Shown here: positions 1-10,576 of the stretch, piece after piece
How positions within the stretch are numbered: position 1 is the first letter of the stretch
How the letters are laid out: each line of letters begins with the position of its first letter
NCBI RefSeq assembly: GCF_024763615.1
Contig: NC_077222.1
Span: forward strand, 107,913,417-107,977,416
Source of the DNA: Phlebotomus papatasi
Lineage: Eukaryota > Arthropoda > Insecta > Diptera > Psychodidae
Reading direction: 5' to 3'
Length of the DNA stretch: 64,000 nt
Notes under the pieces: model-generated
The model's database searches: none
What the model was told of the DNA's origin: nothing
Seen by the model: only the letters and a program-made list of their open reading frames with translations
Program-made: the position numbers and the translations under genes

Positions 1-2486
1 GGATGTAGAATACATATTAAACAAAATTGACTTCTCTTCATTTGACAGATAACTACGTCATCCACAGGCACATTATTTATGACCTTGAAAAACACGAAAA
101 ATGGCAGATCAAGGTCATTAGCGGTTAATACCGGTTAATAATTGTATCAACCTGATTATTTATCAATCGTAACGAGATATTTGTTACGATGTAATCATGT
201 TATATAGTTGTTGATCCCTTGTTGGAAGAATCTACTAAGTTCGTAGACGGCCCAGGAGAGCCTTCCCTGCAATGTGGATGTTTCTTCTGTGCTCCTGAAG
301 TTTTAGGGGAGAGTCAGTACATTTTAACGAAGCTTTATTCCATAGGACGGGACTTAAACTCACAATTGTAAGAGTCCAGTTAGAGATTTTATCCACTTGC
401 GCCACTTGCCTATTGCGCCACTTATATCGACTTGTCAGAATATAAGTCGAATAACTCGATTTTTTGCAAAATTCGTTTTTTTTCGCTTTTCGGGTACCCC
501 TTGACACCCGCAATATTATACAGTGAATATTATACCGGAATGTTAATTATTCCTAAAGTTATAGGGGTTTGAAATCTTAAAAATTCTATACTCAGCATAT
601 AGAATTTCAACTTGAAATCGCTCTCCTGTAAGGCTATTCGCGACTTATTCGTTTTATTCTCTCAACGATGAACTGGCGTAATTGATTTTAGAGGAATGTC
701 TCTGGTGATTGCCAGTGAAAATGTTAGTCACCCTAAGATGAAAACACTTTTTTGGTTTTGCCCAGAGCTTTCGATCCTGATGGGGATCTTCTTCGGTGGT
801 CAACTAAATTGTGTTTCCAGAGTGTTTCTTAGGGATCGTTTTATATTCTGAGCCGTCGATATTCCCTTTAACATAATGTAAACCTATTTCCAATGAATTA
901 TATGTTTGCAAAAATCCTGGCTGAAATACACGTTACTATTCAAATCCGTTCATGGGCCGCTTCTAGGCCGTTACGGTGTCATTGCCTTCTAGGTCTATGT
1001 TGCTGTACCTATAAGTTGGAGAACTATGAGAGTCAGTCCGGTTTAGAAGGCTTGACTCAAAAGAGTTCTTTCTTTATCAATCCTTCCAACCTAAGAATCC
1101 CAACGGTAGTGTATATTAATTAAAATTATATAAGAAATTAAAATTTTGTAAACAAAATTAATGTATATTCATTCGGTAAAAAAAACACTTTCCAGAGTTA
1201 TAAATATTTTGACCTTGAAAAATGCAAGGAATGAGGGATCCAAGGTCATTAGCGTATATGAACAGTTTATTTTTCAAATGTGAACAAAGTTGTTGAATCC
1301 AGTTTTTGTATATCTCAAAAAGCAAGTTTTTAGATGAAGGAAGATGATAGATATAAAGGTCAATCATGGACTTCATTTGAAGAACTTTGTACATTGGTAC
1401 TACCAAGCATCGTGATTCTATTTCCCTCCAAATTTAGATTGCAAAAAAATTATGAGAAAATACAATCTTACATACTAACAATCGATGGCTTACAATTATC
1501 TCTCCCGTAGTATTCGAGCATTGCAAAAAAGATCGATTAAAAGTATGTTTACTCACCACAGATCAAAGATAACAAAAGAGATATGTAAGATAAAATGTTT
1601 CATTCATGATGATCCTTTGCGTTTGATTGAAAAAATTTCGGGAATACCACATGGTATTACCATGATACATCTTGCAAATCACATGAAGATCTGTTTGCTT
1701 CCAACCTACGCCTTACCTTCAAAGATCACTGATCATTATTTTTTAATGTTTACCTTCTCAGCTTTTGTACATTCCCAATGATTCACTTTCTATCCTTAAA
1801 TCTGTAAGAATTCCAGATGTTGATCTTGTTCAACGGCAAGTTTTTCATTGACTGTTGAGAAGATCCAACTGCGAGACGTGTTTGTATTGAGATCATATGG
1901 GTATATGTAATAAAAAAATTATGGGTAATTCCGGTAATTATATGTGTGACACTTTTCTTATCGCATTTTTAATGGGTTTCTGGTTCTGTGAATGATCACA
2001 TATCTTTATACTAAATACTGCTTATTATTTGAGTATTTTTTCACAGGGGACGCGTAAATGCTATTTAGTCATTTGTTTTTGTTTTTATGATCTTATATTT
2101 ATTTATTTGCTACACAAAATATGAACATTATGTACAAAAGTCGCCTAAATGTATACAAAATTTTTTGTGGTTTTATAGTATGATGCAAAATTATTGATAT
2201 GTTTTATTTATTTTAAACTATACAAAATTATACAAAAAAAGAATACATCTAAAATGCGTTAACTATGGCAAAATAAACATTGGGAGAGTCAATTGGTATG
2301 TCTCTCAATTTGTGATGAGTCGATTAACACTCTCAAATCACTGGGTTATTGCTCATTCACATTTAAAATCTCAATAAATAGTATTAGCGTCTGAACACAC
2401 GGATTTCAATGTCAACGACACCGATGACATTTTCGCGGGATACTCTTCTCATTATTTAGAACTATATACAAGGGTTTCTTTTTTGC
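1..2486. other. Gene-free stretch left of the yellow gene
   Basis: Apart from the repeat at 665-850, nothing coding is seen. Two paired TGACCTTGA ... CAAGGTCA blocks (80-117 and 1210-1248) are the only notable motifs. The yellow 3'UTR must lie just below 2487; a minus-strand AATAAA is present near 2203-2208, but its use is uncertain. Confidence 0.5.
665..850 (-). repeat. Interspersed repeat with conserved hairpin, copy 1
   Basis: On the minus strand, CGATCCCTAAGAAACACTCT, CACCGAAGAAGATCCCCATC, AGGATCGAAAGCTCTGGGCA and GTGTTTTCATCTTAGGGTGA match 46893-47062 in order. Probably a retroelement part. No ORF. Confidence 0.6.
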
Positions 2487-4362
2487 TTAGAATGTTGTGC
2501 TGTTGTTGATGACTTGACGTGATGTGCGTCTGGTATATCTAAATCCACGATATTCCTTGGGAGGACCTCGATGGTGTTCAATTTTTGTGGTGTAGAGAAC
2601 ATTGCCACCGTCGAACTTGTGGAGTTCTTGGAGGGAACTGGGTGATGGAACTTGTAGGGGTTTCTCTCCCATATTGAGTCTGGCGAAAGGACTAGCCACT
2701 TGCTTATTGATCACACCTACATTTTCGTAGTTGTAGGGTGTTTCATGGTGAAAACTGCCAAAGTACCGCTCAATGTAGGACGTAGGTCGTCCAGAGTGAG
2801 CTGGCGTAAAGGGATGATTGAGGACGTAGGTGTTCTTTTGTCCAACTGCACGGGATTTGTAGGGGAGACTTGTTGAAGGAACGGTTGGGAAACTGTGTGT
2901 TCTGAAGGGAAGATTTGTTGGAAAGCTTTGATGGATTGCTGGAAGGAATTCAGAATCATCTGGAGATTCGTAGACGGCTCCTCTGATTCGGAGAAGCCTT
3001 GTGTTGACTTCTGATGGATCGAGATTCTTGAGGTAGAATCGGTGGAATTTGGACGAAAGAATGTAGAGAGATCCAGGATCACGGGATGGTGTCATGAGTT
3101 CGGCCACAAATTGAAGACGTTCAGCGTCATAGGCGATAGTACTGAAGAGATAAGAACGGTTAGAAACGGTTTTAGAATCAAGATACGAAAATTTGAACAC
3201 AAACTCTTGATGATTGTTGTTCGGATTCCATTCTCCGATGGCTGTTGATGTGAAAGGACTGAAGAATATACTTCCGCCCTTTGGAGCACATGCCAGACCT
3301 AAGCCCTGTGAAGCCTTCCTCCCGACGAGTTTTACTGGGAGTTCGGCACCCCATGAAAGTGGTCCGTTTCGTAGGGCAGCCGTTGATACGGAGAACAGCC
3401 GATCAGTGGCCAGAGGTTGATAGTAGATCATATTGGCGTCACGATCAAAGGCAATGCCCACAATGCCGTCCATCAGGGTGAACCTATGTTCATGAATGGT
3501 GGATTCGGCGAAATCGGGATCAGGGTACATAGACGGATGGGAAAGCCTATACGTCACATCATTACCGCTATCGTACACGACAATAGCTGTTGGAAAACAT
3601 CTCAAGTTAGTGAAAGCTTTTCGTAAGCTTTTCTTTAATTCTAATGTTTAAGAACGACTCTCACCGAAACGTTACGAAAAACGTTTGGAACTTACCCGGT
3701 TCCACAGTGTCTGTAATGTAGACGAAGACATCGTCACAGTTATTCTCAATCTTTGACGTGGTGTCATCGATAATGAGATTGGTGTAGAGGGATTCTCCGC
3801 GGATTACTTCCGAAGGGAAGTCAATTCGACGGACGACATTGTCAGTTTCGGTGTCGTAGATGAGAATCTTTGGTGGACAGGTGACTTCGAAGTCCTCCAG
3901 GGATCGTGAGACACCTGAATCTAGGGCCCAGAGTCGATTGCACCGATCGAGCTTTATTCGGTAGACCGAAACAAGGCCAATGTCACTGCAATTGTAGCTC
4001 TTGGTTCCAGCTGCATGGTGACTCCAATCGGGATAGGCGTTAAGGATAGGGGAGTCCCCATGATCAATACGAGAGATCGTACTGAGAGTAGCTGGAACAC
4101 CAGAGAAGAGACGTGGTGTTGAGAAGAAGATTCTGTCGTAGGTCACCTCAAATCCTGTCGCTACAATTTGTTCAGGATTGAAGAATTCTCGATCATTGCT
4201 AGGCCAATGGGGTGGGAAGTTGTAGTAGAGCAAATTCCACATCTTGACGGTTTCCAAGGGGGGGAATTTGGTTAGATCTGACTGTACATGGTTGATAACA
4301 CTCTCTACTCCCAGCAAGACCATCAAGAGGCTCAATGTAGCCAATAGATATCTCAGAGTCAT
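2487..4362 (-). CDS. Yellow / major royal jelly family protein, two exons, 588 aa
   Basis: Exon 1 is 4362-3696 and exon 2 is 3586-2487, joined across a 109-bp intron. The donor is GTAAG just below 3696 and the acceptor is CCAACAG just above 3586; phase 1, completing an Ala codon. The spliced protein is 588 residues. It opens with a hydrophobic signal peptide (residues 1-21, MTLRYLLATLSLLMVLLGVE), so it is predicted to be secreted. Family hallmarks are visible: PRLFSGVPATL near 83-93, PDW at 111-113, CNRLWALDSG at 141-150, NCDDVFVYITD at 208-218, then a yellow-like second half (YPDPD near 243, GLACAPKGGSIFFSP near 318-332). Yellow proteins act in cuticle pigmentation, egg coats or, in sand flies, as salivary amine binders; which branch this belongs to cannot be told here. 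About 150 residues after the domain form a His/Pro/Ser/Arg-rich tail, making it longer than salivary members and closer to long forms such as Drosophila yellow. The start is the only ATG that supplies the signal peptide. Confidence 0.95.
3587..3695 (-). other. Intron of the yellow-family gene
   Basis: A 109-bp GT-AG intron read on the minus strand from GTAAG (3695) to TTTTCCAACAG (3587). Removing it restores a continuous frame linking residues TDTVEP to AIVVYDSG, which is the expected order of conserved yellow-family blocks. Both flanking reading frames otherwise run into unrelated residues. Confidence 0.9.
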
Positions 4363-5670
4363 CTTGGGTTAGTGTTTTTTTTTTTTGGAAATTTGTGTAA
4401 TATCTGAAAAGGTATAAAGAAAGGATTTTAGTGTGATTTGCATGATTTGCCATTTCTTAAGCGATAAATACAGGTTGAGTAATAAATGCAACAAAAGAGT
4501 CCAAGGAAGTCTACTTGCAAGAAAAGAAAAATAGAAAGTGAGGCAAAAAGTTTCACGACCACCTGAAGGGACATTGTGGGTAAATTATATAAACAGAATC
4601 TATATTTAGCATGTACTTTAATTGTTGAGTTTAATTTTTGCAACATTGTTGATCGGTTGTATGTTTTTTTTTGCATGAAACCCGTGTTAAATGTATTTTC
4701 CCCAACTATCTTGTAATTCAATCTCACGTTTTGTGTAAAGAATTCAAAGAAAAAAAAAGCGAAGGCGAAATAAATTTATGAGAAGTTAGTGACATTTCAC
4801 ACATAATTTATTAGCACTTTGTTGGAATTAGAAAAAGAACTGTATCGTTTTCTCACATCCTATTTATTGACATTTATGAGTTACTAATTGATATGGTAAA
4901 TCCCAGATAAAATATGTTGCTCTAAATCAAAGACAGAGAAATATAAATTCTTGATTGTCGTTGCATATCATCGCTGTTCCACTCTTTAGAAATTAATGTA
5001 TTTATGTTTTGTCTGTATAAAGTTCAGAGGGAAATGACATCTCGTTGTTTGTTCATTCATACGCCTGTCCGTTATGATACTTAAGAGGCCAAACGGTAGT
5101 ACATAGAAACTTAGGGTCTTCAAGAAAATCTTCCCAAATATATGAGTTTTAGAGGACGTCTACAAAAGATTTTCCTTCATATACTTTACTGACCTTGGCT
5201 CTGATTGTCTTTCCCACTGATCACAACCAATTGCCATGTGCACTTCAACTCGTTTTGACTCACTACGAGCCTAAGAAACGGTATCATGCGTACAATTGAA
5301 TCAGTAACCCATGTTTTCCATGCACAATTAATTTATGATAACATTTCCGTACAAGTTTCTATCAGTTTTTGACTAATCCGTCTCTCGGTATAAACTTAGA
5401 TCAAATCAACATGTTCTATTATGATAAATGTGCATTCAGAGTTTGTAATTTGATATATCCTTTGCAAAGGGATCAAATTTGAATCAATTTGATCCTTTAT
5501 TTTTACCAGTGTCTGTGCGCTTTAACCTGCACGAAATTTCCCGAATATTTCTTGTCCTGCGTAAAGTAAATTAAAAGCTCTGAGCTAAATTCTTTGGCTT
5601 TATTTCAACTTTCTTCCCGCTGTCGTTTTTTGCGGTCTTATCAGTTACAATATAATTAGATTTTTTTTTA
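4363..5670. other. Upstream flank of the yellow gene
   Basis: This would hold the yellow promoter (minus strand). A minus-strand TATA-like TTTATATAATT lies near 4590, about 220 bp before the ATG; no firm start site can be named. The remainder is AT-rich with one MITE fragment at 5463-5511. Confidence 0.4.
5463..5511. mobile_element. Truncated end of the CACTGG MITE family
   Basis: The block AAAGGGATCAAATTTGAATC followed by GATCCTTTATTTTTACCAGTG aligns with the last about 65 bp of the 39.7-kb element. The other end was not found. Confidence 0.55.
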
Positions 5671-6462
5671 ATTTCCGAAGGCTCAAAATGAACACCCGGT
5701 GGTTCATTTTAAACATTGAAATGACAATTTTGAAGAAAACAGGTTTATTTTGAACCTTCTGAAGGTTCAAAAAGAACGCTCCGTGGTTCATTTTGAACCT
5801 CAAAGAGTTAATTCTAAAGAAAACAAGTTTATTTTGAACCTTTCGAGGGCTCAAACTGAACGTTCAGTGCTCCATTTTGAACACTGATATGTTAGTTTTA
5901 AAAAGAAGTAGGCTTATTTTGAAACTTTCGAACGTTCAAAATGAACGCTCAGCGGTTCACTTTGAAAATTGAAAGGTTAATTTTGAAGAAAACATGTTCA
6001 TTTTAAATCTTCTGAAAGTTCAAAATGAATCTTCAGTAGTCCATTTTGAACCCCGAAAGCTTAATTTTAAAGAAAATAGATTTATTTCAAACCTTCCGAA
6101 GATTCAAAATGAACACTTGGTGGTTCATTTTAAACATTTCGAAGGTTCAAAATAAATACTCAGTGGTTCATTTTGAACCTTGTAGGGTTAATTTTGAAGA
6201 AAGTAGATTTATTTTCAACCTTCAGAAAGTTCAAAGTGAACGCTGAGTGGTTCATTTTGAACCTTGTAATGTTAATTTTAAAGAAAATAGATTTACTTTG
6301 AACCTTCCGAAGGTTCAAAATGAACACTCGTTCATTGTGAACATTGAAATGTTAATTTTGAAGAAAACAGGTTTCTTTTGAATCTTCCAAAGGTTTAAAG
6401 TGAACATTCAGGGATTTATTTTGAACCTCGGAAGATTAATTTTGAAGAAAACAGTTTAATGG
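5671..6462. repeat. 84-bp minisatellite, about 9.4 units
   Basis: Units begin near GTTCATTTTGAACCTTG and start at 5702, 5786, 5870, 5955, 6039, 6123, 6166 (a 43-bp partial unit), 6250, 6330 and 6414. Each carries TTGAAGAAAACAGGTTTATT and a near-palindrome TTGAACCTTC / GAAGGTTCAA. Units differ at many positions, so the array is old. The in-frame period (28 codons) yields spurious ORFs. Confidence 0.95.
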
Positions 6463-7818
6463 TGAACTTTTTATTTTTACTAATGATTTAAACAGCTGAA
6501 ATATCAGTAATTTTTTGGTGTCCTAATAGGAGTTGAAAATAGAATATCTGGTATAACTCGTATAAAAATGAAACCGATTTTCAAGACAAAATATCTACCA
6601 TAATGTATTTGAGTATTTAGCAAAGTCTCATTGACCACTTATTTATCTTTTTAATTTTATGTGAATGTTTAAAGAAAACTCTCCAATTTTCTCATGCAAT
6701 TATTTAATTATCTGCAAAATCGAACTAGAAAAATATTGACTTATTATCTCTCTACCCTATTTTTCCAATGATCTTCATTATCGTTAATTATTTTTGAAAA
6801 TCGTTTACTTTTGCACTCATTTGCACGAAAATTCATAAAAATGCTCAACATGATCGCAAAACATGTTTTGAATTAGTTAATAGAAATCGAAATACATTTA
6901 ATCAATTTCCAGTTGTGGTTTATTTTAAACATAAAAGTGTTTTTTTTATTCGGTTCAACAACTGTGGGTGTCTGTGACAAAATTGTTTGTTATTTTGATA
7001 TGCATTGATAAAAAATGTTGATGGCAATTGTGGTACAATTTGTTCCACTCCTGGGCAATTATACTGACAGTGCAAAATACACAATTTTCACCTAGTTTTA
7101 GGTGTATGAGCGCAAAAATGAAACATTTCTCAAGGTTATTACGTAAAGAATTCAATAGAAAAGTTGCAGAGAGCAAAATGACCAAAAAAAGGAGACTTAA
7201 AGTGTTGAATAACAAATGCTTCAGGTCACCAAATCAGCATGCATTTGAGGTGTTTTTGGCGGAAGTCACTCTTGGCAGCGTGTTTGAAGAAATACTTGCA
7301 GAAATGTAATTTAATAATGAAATAGATATGATGGAATGCCTATGATCTTGCGGATCTGGGTATTGTTCCGTCATTTTTCTTTCACAACATTCACCTCCAC
7401 CTATTCGACCTCCAATGGGTAAAAGAGACAGAATATAGAGTCATTGCATTCAATTATGCACTCGTGCACCTCAAAAATGCAACGACTTAAAATCGAAAGT
7501 CGCTCCGAACAACATGAGATTAATAAGATATTTTGTTGCTAGTATACTGTACATTTTAAAAGAAAAAAATAGTCACGTTATATGGCAGTTTTAATGCATT
7601 GAGTAGTGTCAGACTTTAGACGGTTTTCTTGTTGTTTTCTTTCTAGAGTTGAATACAGGTGAAACTTTTTTCCCAGATGTAAGAATACATGGGAGTATGG
7701 TTTGGTAATTATGATAGCCGGGCTGATTCTGGAAACCATTTGTCGATATCTCTAGCCGTTTTCCTTCCAGAACACATTTTTGTATTTATTCCCCCAAAAA
7801 AAGTAAAATATTAGACAT
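6463..7818. other. AT-rich stretch without recognised features
   Basis: Overlapping frames near 6955-7309 on both strands lack recognisable protein and do not all start with ATG. Nothing else is supported. Confidence 0.4.
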
Positions 7819-7906
7819 AGGGTAACTGTGCGAAATATCGGACATGTTGATTATAAAACCCAAAATCTTAAGTTTTAAATATAATATTTTTAATACTAGG
7901 GGAAAT

Positions 7907-8968
7907 GCTTCTAATTTTGGACAGTTTCTAAATTTGGACACTTTGAGGATAACATTGGACACTAAAAATAAATTGATTAAAATGATGGATTTTTATTCCA
8001 ATATTTGATGAATAATGAATTCTATCTAAATATTTGTTCTTTTTGGAATATTTTAACACTAAATACGTTAAATTTTGAATATGATTTGAGTTGAAATTGC
8101 TTTGTTGAAAATTCAGTGTGAGCAATTGCTTACGAGAAATATGACAGAACTTCGTGGCTTACTTCAGTCTTATTTAGTTTTGGTGAAGTACTAACAAAGT
8201 TTGTTCGCTGTTTTTGAGTGATATTATTGAATATTCATTGAATATTGTGTTGATTCGCGTTACTGATGATTTGTACATTTGACCTGAAGTGAGATTTGCC
8301 TTGTGAATTATATTTTTCGTGTGAAAAATGGGAAATTTTTTAAGACATTCACCAGTGAGGTGATGATTCTTATTTTGGACAAGTGTTTTTCTCACGAAAT
8401 TTCGTGAAGTTTTAGCTTTTGTGATGATTAGGTTGGACAAATGCCTGGAGAAATGAAGGAGCATCATCTCTACGAAAGAGATGCAGTGAGAAATGCCTTG
8501 AAAGGCTCCCGGAAAGGGCAGGGAATGAGCGAATCCGCACGTACTTGGAGTACCGAAGTCAACTCACTTTAATGAATGATATGGAAAGTTTCTGGGCTTC
8601 TTGTGACATTCCACGTTTCCCTTACATGACCAGGAAGAGGACTTGGTAAGATTGGTTCATAAAATGAAGAACAATGGGCATCCTGTTGAGGCGGATTATC
8701 TGTCCAAATTTACAGACAAGTTGTAAAAATTAATAACCAAGTTGTCCAAAATAAGAGTCAAATTCACCTCTACATATCAATTCATTTTTAAACGTATTAA
8801 AACTAATTTTAGTAAAAATAAGATGATAAATAGCTTGCCAAGTTTCTAAACAATCCTTCTGAAAAGAGAGTAACAAGAAAAGTCAATTAGTATTGAAAAT
8901 ATGGCACTTCAAACTTAGGATATCGATGCTTATATGCAGACTGTCCAAAATTATAAGCACTTCCCCTA
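7907..8968 (+). mobile_element. Decayed pogo/Tigger-like DNA transposon
   Basis: Terminal inverted repeats begin TAGGGGAAATGCTTCTAATT at the left and match the right end (ending at 8968) over about 28 bp with two or three mismatches; TA flanks both ends. Inside, 8441-8572 reads as a 43-residue stretch (LYERDAVRNALKGSRKGQ, then SESARTW) like the N-terminal helix-turn-helix of pogo transposases. A second block in another frame near 8640-8705 reads EDLVRLVHKMKNNGHPVEAD. Stops and frameshifts separate them, so it cannot make an active transposase. It sits inside an older element (left end near 7819). Confidence 0.7.
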
Positions 8969-8975
8969 ATTGAAA

Positions 8976-9123
8976 TTCTGGGAAACAAGTGGAGTGAAGC
9001 TCACTGGATGCAATTCGAACACCTTTAACGCCAGAAGAATTTCTGGTGACCTAAAAGGGATTCGAACCCGGGACACTTGCGTCATAGAGCGAGTGCTCTA
9101 CCACTTAACCCACTGAGTGCCCT
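8976..9123 (-). mobile_element. tRNA-derived SINE, copy 1
   Basis: On the minus strand it begins GGGCACTCAGTGGGTTAAGT (A box region), then has GTAGAGCACTCGCTCTATGA and a perfect B box GGTTCGAATCC, i.e. RNA polymerase III promoter boxes of a tRNA-like head. A non-tRNA body follows, containing GGTCACCAGAAATTCTTCTG and CATCCAGTGAGC. TAATTGAAA on both sides (8967-8975 and about 9137-9145) is a plausible target duplication. A (TAA)n run abuts the head. It does not fold as a complete tRNA gene. Confidence 0.75.
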
Positions 9124-9590
9124 ATTATTATTATTATTAATTGAAACTGTTCGTTACTTTTTCAAAAGAAGTATTTTATCAAATTTGTTTTCTCTAAAAT
9201 TGTTCTCAATACTTTTAAATTTGAATAAAAATATAAATATTGCTTTGTATGTTATTTCGGACAATAAGTTTCTGGAAGTCCCTTACTCTTCCGAAACTCT
9301 CCCAAAGATGTTTTCTACAGCATCATCTCATTCGTATAGAGCGACGTTCTTTTGTTTCTTTTCTTAAAATAGAAAAAATAAAAATTTATGGTATATTGAA
9401 GAACAGAAAAGTGTCCGATATTTTAAGCTGTCTGAGATTTAGCACAGCTTCAAAGATTGTATTGACCGTTATAACTCTAAAATTTCCTCAAATAAATTTC
9501 CACTTATAGCCATACCTAAATTCATTTTAATCATTCAAGAATACATGAGAAAGTGATAAAACTTGATTTTATTTATAAATGAAAAATATT

Positions 9591-10576
9591 TAAGGTAGTG
9601 TGGTAAATTTCGGACAGGGTTTTAGTATTTTCAACTTTCTAATACATTATTGACTTTCCATTAATTTTTTTTCATTGTTGAAATTAATTTTTATATTTTT
9701 TTTTATTTTATCCAGAATAAGATCTTACCAAAAATTAGTATAAAAGGTATCATTTTACTGCTCAAACTCAAAGAGAGAGCAGTTATATTATCGACTTTTT
9801 TCAATTTGTCACCGTTTTAGAGTTTAAACGGTAAGAGATATCGACTTCCGGTCTCCGGTGACCCCCAATAAAAAAAAACAATATCTCTAGACACATGACC
9901 CTCTAAAAACATGTTTTTTGGTTTTCTTTCGAAAACGGCTCCTACAATTTCTTTTAATTTGGAATATGTTTTGGAGGTGAACTAGGCGCAAATTCCGTGA
10001 AAACATACCTATGATCTAAAACAATCGCCATCTTGAATTTTCGAAAATCAAAGTTTGACTGATCTTGAGATCAGTAATGAATCGGTTAAATATCGGAGAA
10101 TGACTTATCTTTCTCGTGTTTTCGTTTTTTGTTTGTTCGTATGCTTTTAACTCATACCAGATCATTGTAGCTAAAATGATCATTTCTTTACCATTTTTTG
10201 ATTTTGAAATGCTTTTGTGGCTTATGAACTAATTTGATCTGTAGTAGACCAGTACGCGCCAAGAGATCATGCGAAAAATTAATTCACGGAGAACTATATC
10301 TCGTGTGTTCGGGCATTTCGTAAAGCTGTTACGCTTTGCCATCTCTTTATGCTGAACTATATTACATTAGAACTAACGAAAAGGCTAAACTCAGTCTTTC
10401 GAAAATTTGGTTTACAGGATTAGGTAAAATTTACGTCAGAAAAACGTAAGTTTTTGTGATTTTGTGCGATAACACTTTAAAATATATTTTCAACCTGCAT
10501 TAGGTATACTTGGGTTGAAACATCCCACACTAGGTTCTAAAATGTACCTCGTTCCGAAATATACCACACTACCCTA
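9591..10576. mobile_element. DNA element about 986 bp with TAGGGTAGTGTGG ends
   Basis: TAAGGTAGTGTGGTAAATTT at the left and the inverse of TAGGGTAGTGTGGTATATTT at the right, TA-flanked. Its interior is mostly a family E repeat (9753-10349), so the original element was probably much shorter. There is no coding potential. Confidence 0.7.
9753..10349 (+). repeat. Family E interspersed repeat, copy at 9.8 kb
   Basis: It starts TTTTACTGCTCAAACTCAAA, contains AAACGGTAAGAGATATCGAC and ends ACGCTTTGCCATCTCTTT. Short inverted ends (TGCTCGAACTC / GAGTTCGAGCA) are visible when copies are compared. No ORF. Superfamily unknown. Confidence 0.6.

Larger units (their letters stand above)
7819..9450. mobile_element. 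Older host element carrying the pogo-like insertion and a SINE
   Basis: The left part (7819-7906) and right part (from about 9142) match the repeat at 43857-44230 in order: a start with GCGAAATATCGGACATG-like sequence, then TTTGTATGTTATTTCGGACA, TCTGGAAGTCCCTT and a final GTGTCCGA block. The material between, the pogo-like element and a SINE, is absent from the 43.9-kb copy. Right boundary approximate. Confidence 0.55.

Noticed and set aside
1485..1781. 98-codon ATG-led frame
   Set aside because: No homology, no promoter or poly(A) signal, and composition like the surrounding DNA.
5645..6246. Repetitive ORFs in the 84-bp array
   Set aside because: The 84-bp period is a multiple of three, which keeps frames open by chance; no ATG-led protein across the array.
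9050..9123. Functional tRNA gene
   Set aside because: A and B boxes are present, but the acceptor stem does not close, and a SINE body and target duplication follow.
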